Shown: piece by piece, positions 1-13,139 of the stretch
Layout: each line of letters begins with the position of its first letter
How positions within the stretch are numbered: the first letter of the stretch is position 1
NCBI GenBank assembly: GCA_028023455.1
Contig: JAQFVV010006215.1
Coordinates: 13,123,473-13,187,472, forward strand
Direction: 5' to 3'
From: Epiperipatus broadwayi
Lineage: Eukaryota; Onychophora; Udeonychophora; Euonychophora; Peripatidae
Length of the DNA: 64,000 nt
Translations under genes and position numbers: made by a program
The notes under the pieces: model-generated
Told to the model about the DNA's origin: nothing
What the model saw: only the letters and a program-made list of their open reading frames with translations
Databases searched by the model: none

Positions 1-262
1 ACCTTATTGAAAAAATTAAAAGATTGAAATGGAGTTGGGCTGGACATATTGCTAGAAGAGATGATAATAGATGGACAATTGAAATTTTCAACTGGATTCC
101 AAGAGATTGTAAAAGACCCAGAAAGAGACCACATGTGAGATGGATGGATGAAATAAGAAAATGTGCAGGGGTGTTGTGGAGAAGAGAAGCTAAAGATCGG
201 AGAAGATGGATTAAACTTGAAGAGACCTTCATACTGCAGTGGATTGATAATGGTTGATGATG
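1..262 (+). mobile_element. 3' end of an RTE-like non-LTR retrotransposon
   Basis: An open frame at 24-257 encodes the C-terminal tail of a LINE reverse transcriptase polyprotein. It carries the WAGHIARRDDNRW block followed by a K/R-rich KRPRKRPHVRWMDEIRK stretch and a final W-rich segment (ILQWID). This tail is well known from arthropod and other invertebrate RTE-type elements. A short TGATGA/GAT tandem tail follows the stop at about 255-274, as expected for the 3' terminus of an RTE-type element. The rest of the element lies left of the window, or the copy is 5'-truncated. A second, minus-strand copy of the same 3' end is at 45535-46206. Confidence 0.8.
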
Positions 263-2743
263 ATGATGATGATGAACAATATAATAGAAAAATCAAAAAG
301 GCTATTGTAAAATTGCTTTTGTTAGTGTCCAAATTATGATAAAGTCAAAAGTTTTATTTTAAAATATTTGATATTCATGAAATAAATTAATTCTTAAAGA
401 CTTTTGTGTTATTATTTTGACCTTTAAATAAGAAATGAGAAAATTTGAAATTTAAATTAGAAATACAGAAAAACTAATTTATATGGTAAATATATAAAGT
501 TTAAATTTAAATATAAATAAGTATTAAACAAAGCAAAGATGGAAAACTGTTTTGTCATTCCTATGTTTTATTCTTATCTATTAAACAAAGCACACACTTT
601 AAAATAGTAATTCTTTCTATCATGATGTATAATTTAAAGTTTATGCAGTAATGGCATCTATATCATTGTCTGTTTAAGATAGACAGCAGGCATATCAAAT
701 ATATTTGGTGACAATGCAATGAGTCACAGGATATTTGTTTGATATAGAATGCAATCATCATCATAGTTTCTTGCAGGGCATAGGTTTTTTAGCACTCCAT
801 AAATATTTATTTCAAGCTGTCCTCTTTCCTAATGATCTATCAAACTTCTTGGTTTCATTCTCCTCTTACAATTAAGTATTTTCCAAAGATGCTTATTGTC
901 TCTTAGTATCACGTATAGAATTGCCTAAGAAAGTTGATTATCTTTTTTTTTTTTTATATAGGTTATTAAAACAGGCAAAATTCTATACATATTGCCAGTC
1001 AGTGCAAGTATAAGAAATAGTGATCATGTAATGTTTATATAGATTATTCATGGTACAAAGTAAATCTATAAATTTTGGCTGAGTTAAATCCAATTTTTTA
1101 TATAATCCTTATAATTACTACTTTTTAAAATCTTTTATATCATTTTTTTTTTTTTTACTAAATAATATTTTCCAGAAAGGAACTTAAACAAAAAAATTGT
1201 ATCTTTATTAATTACTATTTCAGTTTTTATGTTATCTTCATTAGATAATCTTCCATTTTTATATTTGAAGTTCATCTTTCTTTAATAAATATTGCATCTA
1301 GAATATCATTTACTCTTATTGAATAACTTCTTTCATTGTTAATGTCATCAAGAGATTACAAAACTTGTAAAAAAGATAAAGTAATCTCAGATTTTTTAAC
1401 AATCTTTTTTTTTCATTAGCAACTCATTAGTTTTCCTTTTTTTTTTTTTTAAAGTCAAAAATTGATATCTTAGTATTAATTTTTTTTCCTTCTTTTCAAT
1501 GTTTCTTTGAACTAAATTGCAGCAAATTAAATTAATGCTATGTATCATATAAATACAGATTTTTTATTCTTATTTAATTCAATATATGAATGGTTTTTTT
1601 AAAAAAAATTCTTTATCATAACTTTAGTAGTTTTATATATTTTTTTACTCTTTAAAAAAACAAACAAAACAAGCAAATAAATCTAATCTCAAATAGCAGT
1701 AATGATTTATCTATCATTTTTAGGTTTTTAGGATTTCCCATGTCCTTAATTATTGTAAATCTAATTTTAAGTTCTTTCTGAAATTCTGTCATTTGTTTAC
1801 TGTTGTATAATCTTTATGAGTAAAAGATTTCTTCTTGTCTTACTAGTTTAAGATCAAAATAGATGTGGTTTCTTATAAGGTCATGATTACTACTCATCTC
1901 TGTGTTGCAGGACTAATACCAAAATACTGTCAAAATAAAATTAATTTTACTTTAAATATCCTGAATTTCTCACCATTTTTGTTTTCATTTTTTAAAGAAA
2001 GAATTTTGAATGAAGAGTTGTTTTTTTTTTTTTACAAATTGACTCCATTTATTTCTTGACTTTTTTTTTTTTCATTCCATTCCATACTTATAATTTTGTA
2101 TATAGGATTCAATATTATGTGAATTATTTATTACCGTCAATTAATTTTCATATTTGTTTATGAATTTCTTTAATTTTTTTTTAAGGCAAATTTATGTTTT
2201 TGAAAAATAATCTTCAATAAGAACCCAAATTAAAGTATAGCTAATCTATATGAAGTAGCATATAACTTTAAATTATATTATCCATTGTTTATTAATAAAC
2301 ACAATAAATAATATTTTTGATATTGCTTTTTTTTTTTTTAAGAATATTATATACTCATTTTTCATTAATTTCTTTTTTGTTCTTTTTATATTTGATTTTT
2401 GATAAATTTACAATGTGCAACTCATCTTTTTAAATTTCCTCTCTCTAATTTTATTAATTTTGTTTTAATAAAATGTAAAAATAATTATTATATGTTGCTA
2501 CATCTATTATGTATTGATTCCAACTTCTTTTTCTAGTAATTTACTTTTGTTGTAAACATTTCTTATTGTAGTGTTCAAATGCATTTGTAATTTGAATCTT
2601 AAATTCTCTAATAACACATGAGAAGAAATTTGATTGCAATTTTTGTATGCATTAAAAGACATATAAAAAAATAAATATATATATATATGAGTGTGCACAT
2701 AAATTTAGTGAAGAAATTTATACAATTTATATAATTTTTAAAG
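263..2743. other. AT-rich non-coding stretch
   Basis: This stretch has many T8-T13 runs and stop codons in all frames. I see no exon, RNA gene or recognisable repeat family. It could hold the promoter and 5' UTR of the host gene, but no core promoter can be defined by eye in such AT-rich DNA. Confidence 0.5.
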
Positions 2744-2858
2744 GATGGCTTCCAGATATTTGGGATCAATAAGAACCAAGCGGCAGAATTGTCCAAGTCA
2801 TTTAAAATGTCATTTATTCCAAAAATAATGAATACAGAAAGTGACTGGGATGATTTGG
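2744..2858 (+). CDS. VIPAS39: Candidate first coding exon of VIPAS39/SPE-39 homologue
   Basis: An open frame runs from an in-frame stop at 2732 to a GTAAGC donor at 2859. It ends in an acidic, tryptophan-containing peptide (MNTESDWDDL) reminiscent of the short acidic N-terminus of SPE-39 proteins. The exon ends in phase 1, and the next exon begins with the two bases that complete a Glu codon. That phase match is the main support. Translation could start at the ATG at 2807 or at 2828. If the exon is internal, the acceptor would be AG at 2742-2743, although the upstream pyrimidine tract is poor. This N-terminal region is weakly conserved in the family, so homology cannot confirm it. A 22-kb intron follows, and I cannot exclude missed small exons. 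Confidence 0.45.
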
Positions 2859-5550
2859 GTAAGCTCATTTTGTGTTTTATTTTATATATTTTAGATGAGA
2901 TTGCAGATAAATCTCATTATTAATGTCATTTTAATTGGTATTCTTTTTTATACACTATTAATTTAACAATCATGTTAACTAATAATAGTTATTGAAATAT
3001 ATTATTTATAAGATTTTTAAAATTAATAGAATGTATATGGGTATTGTTATCTGAAACTGCAAGCTGATTAGATTGAAGATCTGCTAAGATCATTATTAAT
3101 GTGTTTGAAAGTTTATTTAAATGACTTCAGGAAAGTTTAACTTATAAATGATTCTATGCTCATGAAAATTAATACTTCAGAAATATTAATATATATTTTT
3201 TATGCATATATGTTGTGAAGAATATTATGACAAAACTAGGAGTGTGTATTGTGTGGTATGCCTCTAAACTATGATTTAAATCCAAATGGATCTTGAAAAT
3301 GTTTTCAGATAGCTAAAAAAAAATTTTTAATGGCTCCCAACCTTCCCTAATCTTATGAATAATGTCTATTTTCTCTATAAAGGAATATTAGAAAAGATCC
3401 CTACTGTATTTTTTATTATTTTTGTACTTACTATTTAAATATAATTTTGAATTTGCAAAATTTTTAAATTCTTTATTAAAAAAAAAAAACTTATCTGTCT
3501 GTATTAATGATGGATTTTTCCAATTGCTTGATGTTATGAAATTTTAAAAAATTTTTGTTTTCATATGCACTTTTAAAAACTTTTTAATTTATATATTAGC
3601 CTCTCTGTGTCTAATTATCTGAATGTTATAAGTCAAGTATAATTCACCTATTCCACATTGGAGTAACTTTTTCTAAAGTGGAAGATATATATATTTTCTA
3701 CCTTAATAATATGTTTAAAATTACAAGTGCAAAGAAAAGAGATAAGATATTAAATGAATTACATATTATATATATGTAAATGTGAGTGTGGAAACATGGA
3801 AATATTATCATCTTGGAAGAACTATGTATGATTAACTTTAGCTTAAAAGTCCATGAATTGAGTCACAAATATGATCCTAAATCGTGTCTTCTCAACATTC
3901 ACATGGTACAATTTGGTATGAATGCACATAATCATAATAGTTGTAATAATATAAAAAAAAAATCAATAATTTTTCCTCTGATTGAAAAGAGTTCATTATC
4001 AGCCTTATTTCAAATTTTACTCTTCAACTATCATGATAGTTTGAATTATAATTCTGCCTTAGATCAAGAAGGCTAAAGATTCTTTAACCTCTACTCTGCC
4101 ATGATTCTTATCTTGCCCCTTTTTGAATTCATGCAACATTTTACTTATTCCTTTATGTTTAAGTTCATTTGGTTAATTAATATAATTTATTGGTTTGGAG
4201 TATTTATAAACTATTCAGATCAATAAATAAACTTAAAACATGTAGAATGTTGATTTTATTAACAATATAAAATTGAAATATTAAGCTTCACAATTAGCAA
4301 GAAAATTTTAACTGCAAAGCTCTGAACAGACATCCCTTTCATATTTTTTTTTTAATGATAATACAAGATTTTGGCATGGCTTATCATGCCACTATTTATT
4401 ACCATATGAATAAAAATATTTGTGTGTGTATAATTAATATTTAAGTGTAGTATTATCTTCATAGTGATACAATTTGTATATCTTTATATCTATTATTAAT
4501 ATATCTTTATGTAAAAAAATAATTCACACAAATTATTATATTTTATAAATGTATTGTATTAACTTAAGTCATAGTGTATATCTAAAAATGAGATGAATTA
4601 AGAAAACATTTGATTGTCTTTTCATGTAATTCTGTTATAAATCACATGCATACTGAGAATTTTGCCACCAATTCTCTGTATAATAATTTTGCTTTCAATG
4701 CCAAGCATGTTATATTACTGATTAAACATTCATCATTATTTAGAACAGCTTTTTACAATCATAAAGCTGAGACATACATCTATAAAATATATAATTTATA
4801 TTTATATATTTCCGTAATATCTTCCATAATATCCACATCAATATGTAATGTTTAAATCAACTATTTTCGAAAAGCAAGGTTTATATATATAATCAAAATT
4901 TACTGTATTTATTTTCAGTTCAAATTTATTTATTTTAATGAGGTTTATCTGTTTTAAATATTCAACATATATGATTTGCTAGTATTTTACTATACACATG
5001 TGTACATGTGATTTTTTGATGAATCTTAAATTCTGATAGCATCATCATTGTATAATTTTATTTAATATCTTATTGTTCAAATATTGGCTTATTAACTTAA
5101 TTAATTTAATGTATTATTACTAATAGATTGAATCAGCATATTTTATCCATAGCACACACATAAACATTTTATCTTATGTATTTTTGGGATTAAGTGTGAT
5201 ATATACTTTATTTAATTTTAATTATTTAAAATTTTAGTAAGTTTGAAATTATGATTTTAATTTTAGTATACATAACTTTAATATTATTTCTTTCTTAGAT
5301 ATGCAAACTTGGACAATAAATCGTTTTATATATTGAAACAGTATAGTCTCACAGACTATCCATTTCACGTGTTCTATCCCATAACTATCACTGTGCTCAC
5401 TTTAAACCACCTTGAGTATACGCATATATCTCTATTAACATCATTACATGTTTATCAACATGTATATTACAGCATTTTCATATTTAAAAGTTTAGATCTT
5501 TTTAATTGTGAATACAGATTCCGTATATTAATTAGATTAATTGTTAGTTA
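2859..5550. other. Intron 1, proximal part, no recognised element
   Basis: AT-rich sequence. Open frames at 3786-4076 and 4610-4855 have random-looking, I/N/Y/K-rich composition and no splice context. I see nothing identifiable here. Confidence 0.5.
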
Positions 5551-5659
5551 ACCCTTTACCTAGCATGATTGCTATATGCTATCCAGGAGCTGGATCAAGT
5601 TAGTTTCTGCAGACAGAAACCATCCATTTAGGCTGTTAATTAATTAATGTATATATATA

Positions 5660-5936
5660 CATGTTAGTATTGGTAAGTGTTGTGAATGTGTCTTTATTAA
5701 GAACAAAGCGGTGCACTAAAGTCTTGCTGCTCCTCTTTCAAGATGGTTTACAGTTTATTGCCACCCATTTTTCAATTCAGATGGCTATATCTTATAGAAC
5801 TGGAGCACAAGGTTCCAGAACAGCATTCATAGCCTATCTGACTCCCCGAACTGATATGTTCTTTAGTATAAATAGTGGCAAGCTGTTCGGTTCTAGGGCT
5901 CCGAGTATTCGATACTGAAGCCTGTGATCAAATGCA
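5660..5936. mobile_element. Higher-GC repeat-like block, possibly a minus-strand solo LTR
   Basis: About 280 bp stand out from the surroundings by higher GC. On the minus strand the block has a TATTTATA box followed by a GC-richer stretch, then two AATAAA-type signals near the far end. This order would fit an LTR with promoter, R region and polyadenylation signal. Ends near TGTTAG and ATGCACA are LTR-like, but no convincing target-site duplication is visible. An 85-codon + strand frame spans it without recognisable domains. The identity is a guess. Confidence 0.25.
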
Positions 5937-8900
5937 CATTTGCACCATGACCTTAATTTATTTTATATTTTATAAGCACCATAGTTTTCTGATGCAAAAT
6001 CTAAGAGTAACCAGCTCTCCTCTCCTTTAACATAACATTCAGCATTGGTCTGAATCTGCAGTCTAGTTTACTATAAAGAATCTATATTTTGAGCTTATTT
6101 AATTGCTCTAACAGAATATTTAGTAGTCATTTTAATGATATGTATTAATCACTCTGGCTAGTATTTTAGTTCACAAAGCTGGCAAACTAAAGAATAAATT
6201 TGGCATATCAGAATATTAGGCATGATTCATAAACCATAGATATATAAATTAAATTGCATATTAATGATGAGACAACTGTATCATTTTATCTCATCATTAC
6301 TGTAACACTTGTGTGCGTAATTGTGTCCATTTTCTCTCAATAATTAATGTTATTTGTTTTACTATTATTTAACATTGATTTATTAAACATAATTACATTG
6401 TTTCATGTCATTATTTCTCTCCAAATCATCCAAATTCTTTGTTATTATTAATATATTATGCATTTCCTTAGTTAAGTCATAGCGTGTTAAGTAGTTCATG
6501 TAATCGTAATTATAGTTTAGTTATTAATTTTTCCCTGAGTCTCATGTTTCTCCTTTTGCTCAGCCAACTTGCTGAAGAAATTGAAACCGAGTGTAACCTT
6601 ATAAATGTCATTTATAGAGTATTAAATCTCAGAGTGCTAGTAAATGAGTTGAAGTGTAGTCAGATTCGAGGTCTCACACCTCATCTAGATCAGCTTTGGT
6701 GTAATTTGTCTGGCCTCTGGATTTTGTTGCATGAATGCATAAATATGACCATTACAACGTAAAAAATTTAACTGAAATAAAGCATATTTCAATTCATGTT
6801 GAATATTTATCATTTTATATTAATTTTAGGAGTCTAATTTCCATTCTGTTATATAATAAAATTTATTTATTTAAGATGTGATTTTTTCATTAATAGATCA
6901 ATATGATAATATTTAATCATTGTAAGTCAAGTACAACAACAAATATATATATGCCACATTATTCAGATTGTAAGCAAAAATAATCTTAAAATAAAAAATC
7001 TAAATTATCAGAGAAGCATTATTTTTTTATTTCTTGATTTTAATGTAAAGAAAATATATACAAAAGTGCTTCTTTCCTTAATTCTAGACCAGTTACAAAA
7101 TTTACATGAAGGATGCAAATGGAAGCATAATTTTTTTTTTTAATGAGTGTTTTTTGTAAATTAACTATTTTAAAGTAATTAACTTTTAAAATTAGAATTT
7201 AGTTTATTTAATCAATTATTATTATCTTTAACTTTTTTATTTATTTATTTATTAAGAAATTATATTTATCTTTTAAGTAATTTTAAAATTCTGATGTATT
7301 GTTTTTATAACATAGCACATTAGTGTGCTTAAATAAATTTGAACATGTCTTTTCTTAATAGAAAATATTTCTTAGAATTGAGGAACTAGCCAATCAATGA
7401 AGAAAGTCATAATAAAAATCATAAGAATAACTAACTGCTCTTAGAAGAAAACATGACTCTATATTCATTAATTAAGAATTTTAATTATAATTATTAAAAT
7501 CAAATCATTATTTAATTTCTGCTTAATTATTTTAATTGCAAAATAAGAATCAAAATAAATAAGTTAATTGTAATTCTTGTTGAATCAGGATCTGGGAGAT
7601 TATTTTTTTAAAGAAAAATGTGGAAAAGAAGACCTCAGTTACTTAATGATTAAAAAATGTTTATTGATAGGCTTATTGACATCAAGGCTTTAAAAAAAAA
7701 GGGAGAATTTATATCATATGAAAATAATTACTGGTGATAATTATATTGTTATATGATATTTATCAGGAATCATATATTAAATAAATGTTTTTTTGTTAGA
7801 ATATATTAAATTTTTTATTCTAAAGAAAATGTCTTTTGTTGTTTACATTTGTATATTGCTTATGTACTTTATAGACTTTAACAAAGCCAATGAACAAAAT
7901 AGATATTGTTATTATTTTTATTTTTTGATTACATGAATATGATTATGGATTCAGTGAATGTAATTTGCATTATTTTATTCAATGCAGAAGAAAATTTTAC
8001 TCCTGAAATATAATTAAACTATTGATGTTTCTTATCAAGGTATAGCATTTTGTATAAACTTATAAATATTTACTTATGATAAAATTGTGGAAAGGGAGAA
8101 ATACAGGCATAGAAGACTGCGAGGAACTGTTGAAACTGTTTTTATAACAATAAATATTTTTTGCTTAAAAGGTGTAAGAAGTTGTGGTTATTTTGAAAAG
8201 ATATGATATACTTTATTTTTGTTCAGTCAGATACATGTATTATGTAATGCATATTTTTTTTTTTTCAAAAGAATTATAATCATTTATAAAGATTTCAATC
8301 AGTCAATAGATTCACTTGGTTTCAATTCTGTTACTATATGCTTAAATTGGAGAGTCATTAATTATGTGTTGGAAGGTTTGTATAAGTGGAAAGCTGTAAA
8401 GTTCTATTTATGAAGTGAATAAATATCTGTTGTGGAAAGTCCCGAATCTGTTGATGAAACTTCAATAATATTTAGGGAGATTATATCAAGCTAGCTTTAT
8501 TGTAAAATTTACAGAAAGAAATTTATTTATTTTATTGATTTAAAAAAGATTTTGACTTGAAATTTGTATTAGGCAATAAAATTGTATTTTGAGCTACTTG
8601 CTATGATAATGAGAAGATAAAATTTCTTGAAAGTGTCCAACCAGTTAATATTACTATTTGTATGTTTCACTATTGCCTGCGTTTCAGTGTATTTAGACAT
8701 AGTAATTGATATTTATACATTTTTTTTTCAGGCATCTTTTTTGATATTTGGTGAACAAATATTTGTTTGAAGAGATGCCCTCTGCAAAAGAGTAAACTTG
8801 GATGTATCAGGAATATTTTTAACAATAGAATTCATTTTGTACAGTAGTCAGTGGTATGTTTGAAATAAATCACAAAATAATCTTAAGAAATAAAGATTCT

Positions 8901-9239
8901 TAAATAGTTGGATTGATTTAGTTTGTTCATTTAAAATTATTTTTTTTAAAAAAAGTCTTAACTAAAAGAGAAAATAGAGAGGATTTCATGATGTTGAAAA
9001 TGAAATCAATTTCATTTATCAATTAGAAGTATTTTTTAAGATTCCATATTCATTTTGATGCATAAAGAATAAGAAAGAGACTAATAAAGATAAGTGTTAA
9101 TAAAATAAATATCAAAATTTCAAAAAGAACCAAAAATAGACTTTCAATCATCTCACTAAAGAAATAGCAGATACAGTTATTAATAATTTTTATTAGTCAT
9201 TCATTAGACTAGAGATTATCCATTTAATGAATGTTTTCT
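5937..9239. other. Intron 1, no firmly recognised element
   Basis: AT-rich intronic sequence. A 92-codon frame at 6484-6762 is somewhat richer in L/C/E than its surroundings but matches no family I know and lacks clear splice sites. Around 8515-8560 a short FIYFIDLKK-like translation hints at an RT fragment but cannot be supported further. Confidence 0.4.
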
Positions 9240-9430
9240 CTCTGCTGTAATCATAAACATATGACCAAAGAGTTGTGAAAAAGATGTGTGATCTCCAAGA
9301 TGTACATTTTATGATAAACCAGCACTCATCACTTAGCCCAGATCACATTCTCTTACACATATCTTTATCATTGTTTAGTAAATATAGATAGGGAATTACT
9401 ACAATTTAATTGATATATGTCAAAATTATT
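9240..9430 (-). repeat. Interspersed repeat, left inverted copy
   Basis: The reverse complement of this segment matches 20590-20735 over most of its length with scattered differences; for example ATCAATTAAATTGTAG and AATTCCCTATCT are shared. Before the LINE pair inserted between them, the two copies lay roughly 100-150 bp apart in inverted orientation. The family is not recognised. Confidence 0.6.
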
Positions 9431-9435
9431 TGTGT

Positions 9436-9475
9436 GAGAGTGGTGTAGTGAAAATTATACTGCAAAAATATTATG
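9436..9475 (+). repeat. Short direct repeat, left copy
   Basis: A 40-bp motif (GAGAGTGGTGTAGTGAAAAT followed by TATACTGCAAAAATATTAT) recurs in the same orientation at about 20766-20806 with few mismatches. Each copy sits beside one arm of the inverted repeat 9240-9430 / 20590-20735. This makes it a candidate terminal sequence of that repeat family. Confidence 0.55.
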
Positions 9476-9520
9476 GATTAAATGGAAAATCTGTAGACTA
9501 ATGAATGACTAATAAAAAAT

Positions 9521-9530
9521 ATTAGTATAC
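9521..9530 (+). repeat. Target-site duplication, left copy
   Basis: ATTAGTATAC here is repeated exactly at 20534-20543, directly after the poly(A) tail of the downstream LINE. It also abuts the 5'-truncated start of the upstream LINE. The pair therefore brackets both LINEs as one block. Confidence 0.6.
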
Positions 9531-10827
9531 GCATATACTTTCTTCAATAGCAGATTCTCTTCTCTTATAGACCTTTTCTTTGTGTCTGGGCATAAGCTCA
9601 ATTAGTCAGAAATCAATACATCGCTGATTGGTTTTTCAGATCAACTTTGTGTAAAGTTAGTACTTGATAATTATTGTCAAATCAAAAATCAATATAGTTT
9701 TTCTATTAGGAGAAACATAAAAGATGGTGTTCTGTCCTCGATTGACCAATTATCTGTTATCTTAACTGTCATTAATTTATTATACAAAGTGTTGAGGCTT
9801 ACCACCCTATATTGCTTGGTTTAAAATTAAAAAAGATCTCTCTAGAATATATTATAAGAATGCGCAGAATACTTTATCAATGAATCAAATGAAAAATAGA
9901 ATCTCTAAAATTTTAGAGAGTTTTATGCAATGTTACTAATCTCAAACCTAATCATCAATTAATAAATAATTTACAAGAAGAATACAACAACTTATATAAA
10001 CTTATGCATCAAGATGCTCATACAATATGGCTCAGGAAATTAATTCCTAACTTGAGTAAATTATCAAAACCCATGTTAAACTATGCTAGATTATACATCC
10101 CACACTCTAGGGGTATTTCCAGTATAACCAAAGATGATGATAGCATTGCTTCTGGAATCTATGTTGATAATTATATATTTGAAAAGTTAAAAATGAAATT
10201 TGGTGTAAGCACAGGTTTCATTGATCAATTCAGTAATGTCCTAACCGGGGAACAGAAGGAGTATATTTCTATTCAGGATGAGATTAATATCCTCAAGGTA
10301 CAATCAATAATGGCAAATGACACAATCCCAGCCTCTATTTATACAGCTTGACTATGCTCTCAGATTTGCAATGTGGAGATTTTTTAACCAGCTCTGTTAT
10401 GAGAGAATTGAGTGGCCCTTTATGAGCAACAGAGTAATTTTTAGCCTCAAAAAAAGACAAATCAGTGCAAAGTCCAATTGATGAACTGAGACATATTTCC
10501 ATAGAAGATATTGATTCGAAGATTCTGGCTAGAATTCTCTTGAAGAAATTACATCACTTATCAATACTAGAATATCTTCCGCTCACCAGGCCATTAAGGG
10601 CAGACGTGCAGTAAATGCAGTCTTAAAAATTCATGAGGCTATTAAATATGCCAGGGATTTAAACTTAACCCAATATTATGCTTTCAAATAGATTTTAGGA
10701 CTACTGTTGACATGGTCAATTGGTCATACTTGATTCAGTCCCTCTGTCTTTTAATCCCAGATCACATATGGTTAGTGAATGCAGTTGAAAATTATATTAA
10801 AAATAGTAGATCTCTATTTAAAACTTT

Positions 10828-11229
10828 ATGAGAAGATCTGAATTTTTTATCCCTAAGAGGGATATTCCACAAGTTTCTCCCTTGGCAGCTCTTCTGTTTG
10901 CAGTTTATATAGATCCTCTCATTCGTAAGATTGAGAACCTCGTTCCTGGTCTTTATCTTCCGCACTTGGAATTGCAGGTAGCTGTTACAGCTTTCATTGG
11001 TGATATTATAATAATATTTCAAAACAACTATAATATCCAAGTTGTGATGAAGGTCTTAGAAAATTTTCAGGCTGAAACCGGCTCAGTTATTCAACCAATA
11101 AAGTCTGCAGCCTGGCAGATAGCTACTGGTAAAAAAATGCCATCTAACTTTATGGCTCTCTTGTCTGCTTTCTTGAGCATACCATTATATATGTCCAAGA
11201 CAAAGATGAACTTTTACTTAAATAAATAA
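10828..11229 (+). pseudogene. LINE copy 1 RT palm fragment
   Basis: The frame aligns with the RT palm of LINE copy 2. A degraded SPLAALLFAVYIDPL block corresponds to the PQGSPL region, PGLYLPHL matches PGLFIPNL, and SAAWQIATGKK matches SASWQIVSGRK downstream of the active site. The metal-binding aspartates of the xxDD box are lost (FIGD). Upstream RT motifs are found only in other frames between 10360 and 10820, interrupted by stops. Confidence 0.7.
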
Positions 11230-11328
11230 ATTATTATAAAAATTGAAGATAAAATAAGTAAATTTTCTTCACTTAAATTATATGAAATTACAAGAGTATC
11301 AATTTTTAATTCCATTGTTTCAGGGATT

Positions 11329-12223
11329 TTGGCATACTATGCACCCTGGGTATCCCTACATAACAAAACAATACTCAGAATAAACCAGATTGCAAAGAAA
11401 TATGTCTGGGGTAGAACTTCAAGATGGATCCCAATATCAACCTTGCAAATGCCAATAGAAAATGGAGATCTTGGCCTGATTGATTCAGAGCTATATATAT
11501 CTTACATCAAGGCAAGTATATTTATTAACTTATTTAGAAGTCAATTTCTTGGACCTTTTGTTGATCATGCTAGCTCCTTTAATGATATTGGATGTAAGGG
11601 AAGATCTTTTATAACTGACCTGTTCATTGCTTATAGGGATCTCCAATATGACCTGAATTTTCCCAGTTTGGAAGGTATTAAATATAAAGACAAAGAATCA
11701 TTTTAAAAATGTATGATTGGATATATAAAAAAAAATGTGTTGAAAAAGTTTCACTCTATATATGCACCCCAATTCTACTTTGAAATTTGTTTTCAAACTG
11801 ATGAATGGCTCGTTTCCAACAGCTAGGGTTCTAAATGAAAGGCTATGTATGAACTTGGATCCGATCTGTCTATTATGCAAATCTGGTGATGAAACTTTCC
11901 AGCATCTATTCGAAGAATGTTCAGCATTTGGACAGCTAAGAGCTAGAGTGTTCCACAGACCAATCATCAACTTAAAACTTCTATTTAGTCAATGCTTTGA
12001 GAAATTTAACCCCCATAATGCAATGGTAACTGTGCATACCCTTAAGACAATATGGTATATAAGATGTACTATGATATTCAACAATAAGAAATTCAACTGG
12101 CTGAGAAAACTCTGCAGTGATTGGGAAACTTATTTCAATCAATGTCAGAGATACTTGCCTAGGAAGATGATGACTCGAATCTGGGGTGGCCCCGGAATAA
12201 CTCTATGTGAGATTATCAGATAA
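11329..12223 (+). pseudogene. LINE copy 1 RT thumb and C-terminal zinc-binding domain
   Basis: Two frames (11329-11706 and 11762-12223) together cover the post-RT region. The first has a Y..WG.....I....L..P...GGLGL-like block (KKYVWGRTSRWIPISTLQMP, then ENGDLGLID). The second contains the zf-RVT-type Cys/His cluster CLLCKSGDETFQHLFEEC, followed by a tryptophan-containing C-terminus (TIWYIRC). This matches the layout of L1/Tx1-like ORF2 proteins. A frameshift or stop near 11706 separates the two parts. Confidence 0.75.
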
Positions 12224-13139
12224 ACATTTGTTTTGAGTAAAAGTTAGAATTCTACTGGGTGGCTTATTCCTTAGGCTAATCAATCATTGTGTTATGTGCT
12301 TCATCCTTTTGAATTGCATTTGCTTGATGTCTTAAGAGTCTCCTTCTATTACATTGTTACAGGTCAACTTCCTTGAGTTGGAATTAACTGTTTAATGGCC
12401 TGGAGCCTTTTTGTTTTAATAGTGAAATATTTCAAATTCTTTGTGTTTTGGTTATCATTTGTTTAATTACTTGTATAAATTCGAATACTGCTTCCGGTTT
12501 TTAAACAGCAAGCAACGTGAACAATAGCTCTCCTAAAAAAATTGAAATCAGCAGGAAAGGGGGTGTCAAACCCCATTCCAAACTCCTAAATACAAGGTAA
12601 GAGAAGTTTTATATATTTAAAAATGGAATGCGACAATGATATAGATAATATACTGTAATGGATGTTTAAGAATACCATTACAAAATTTATACTTTTATAG
12701 GGGTAAAGAAAATAAAATAGATTTTTATTTAGGATTTCATTTGTGAAACTTGATTAAAAGTTTTTTTTAATGCTTGTACTAATATATATGTATGTGCGTG
12801 GGAATTATATTTTTAATACCACAGTTATATTTGGTTTTTAATTTTGATTTTTTTAAAAAAAAAGAAAACTAAGATTACTTTTTTGTTAAATTTATGTAAA
12901 AGTAAAGTGTACAAATAGATTGCTTTACAGATTTGGGATTTATATTTATAAGAATAATTAAAAAAGAAAGAAAACAAAAAGAAAAAGAATTTTTCATTAG
13001 TTGGTTCCTAGATCTGTAAAGGGCAATTTATTTCGTTAATTAGATAACTATTGTTATCTAGATAGAGAATTTTTAAATTTTAATTAAAAAGAAAAAGTTT
13101 GGTAATTGGTTTAAGAGATATGATTCAGATATAACAGGC

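Larger units (their letters stand above)
9531..12600 (+). mobile_element. 5'-truncated LINE of the same family as the downstream element (copy 1)
   Basis: Broken frames run collinearly with the ORF2 protein of the LINE at 12600-20533. They begin in the C-terminal part of the endonuclease (LIDLFF and GFSDQL motifs near 9560-9640), continue through a decayed RT, and end in the C-terminal cysteine domain. The catalytic box, around 10990-11020, reads FIGD instead of an xxDD motif, so the copy is dead. The last frame (11762-12223) carries the zinc-binding motif CLLCKSGDETFQHLFEEC, typical of the zf-RVT region. Sequence after 12223 is 3' UTR-like, including an ACTTGTATAAATT stretch shared with copy 2. 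The exact 3' end is uncertain. Confidence 0.8.

Noticed and set aside
5551-5600. TTAACCCTTTACC reminiscent of piggyBac ends with a TTAA target
   Set aside because: No matching inverted end with TTAA was found downstream.
6484-6762. 92-codon open frame with leucine-rich N-terminus
   Set aside because: No family match and no splice signals in phase with the host exons; frames of this size occur by chance elsewhere in the window.
8500-8960. FIYFIDLKK-like translation resembling an RT motif
   Set aside because: Only a few residues match and no further RT motifs follow in order; it could be chance in AT-rich DNA.
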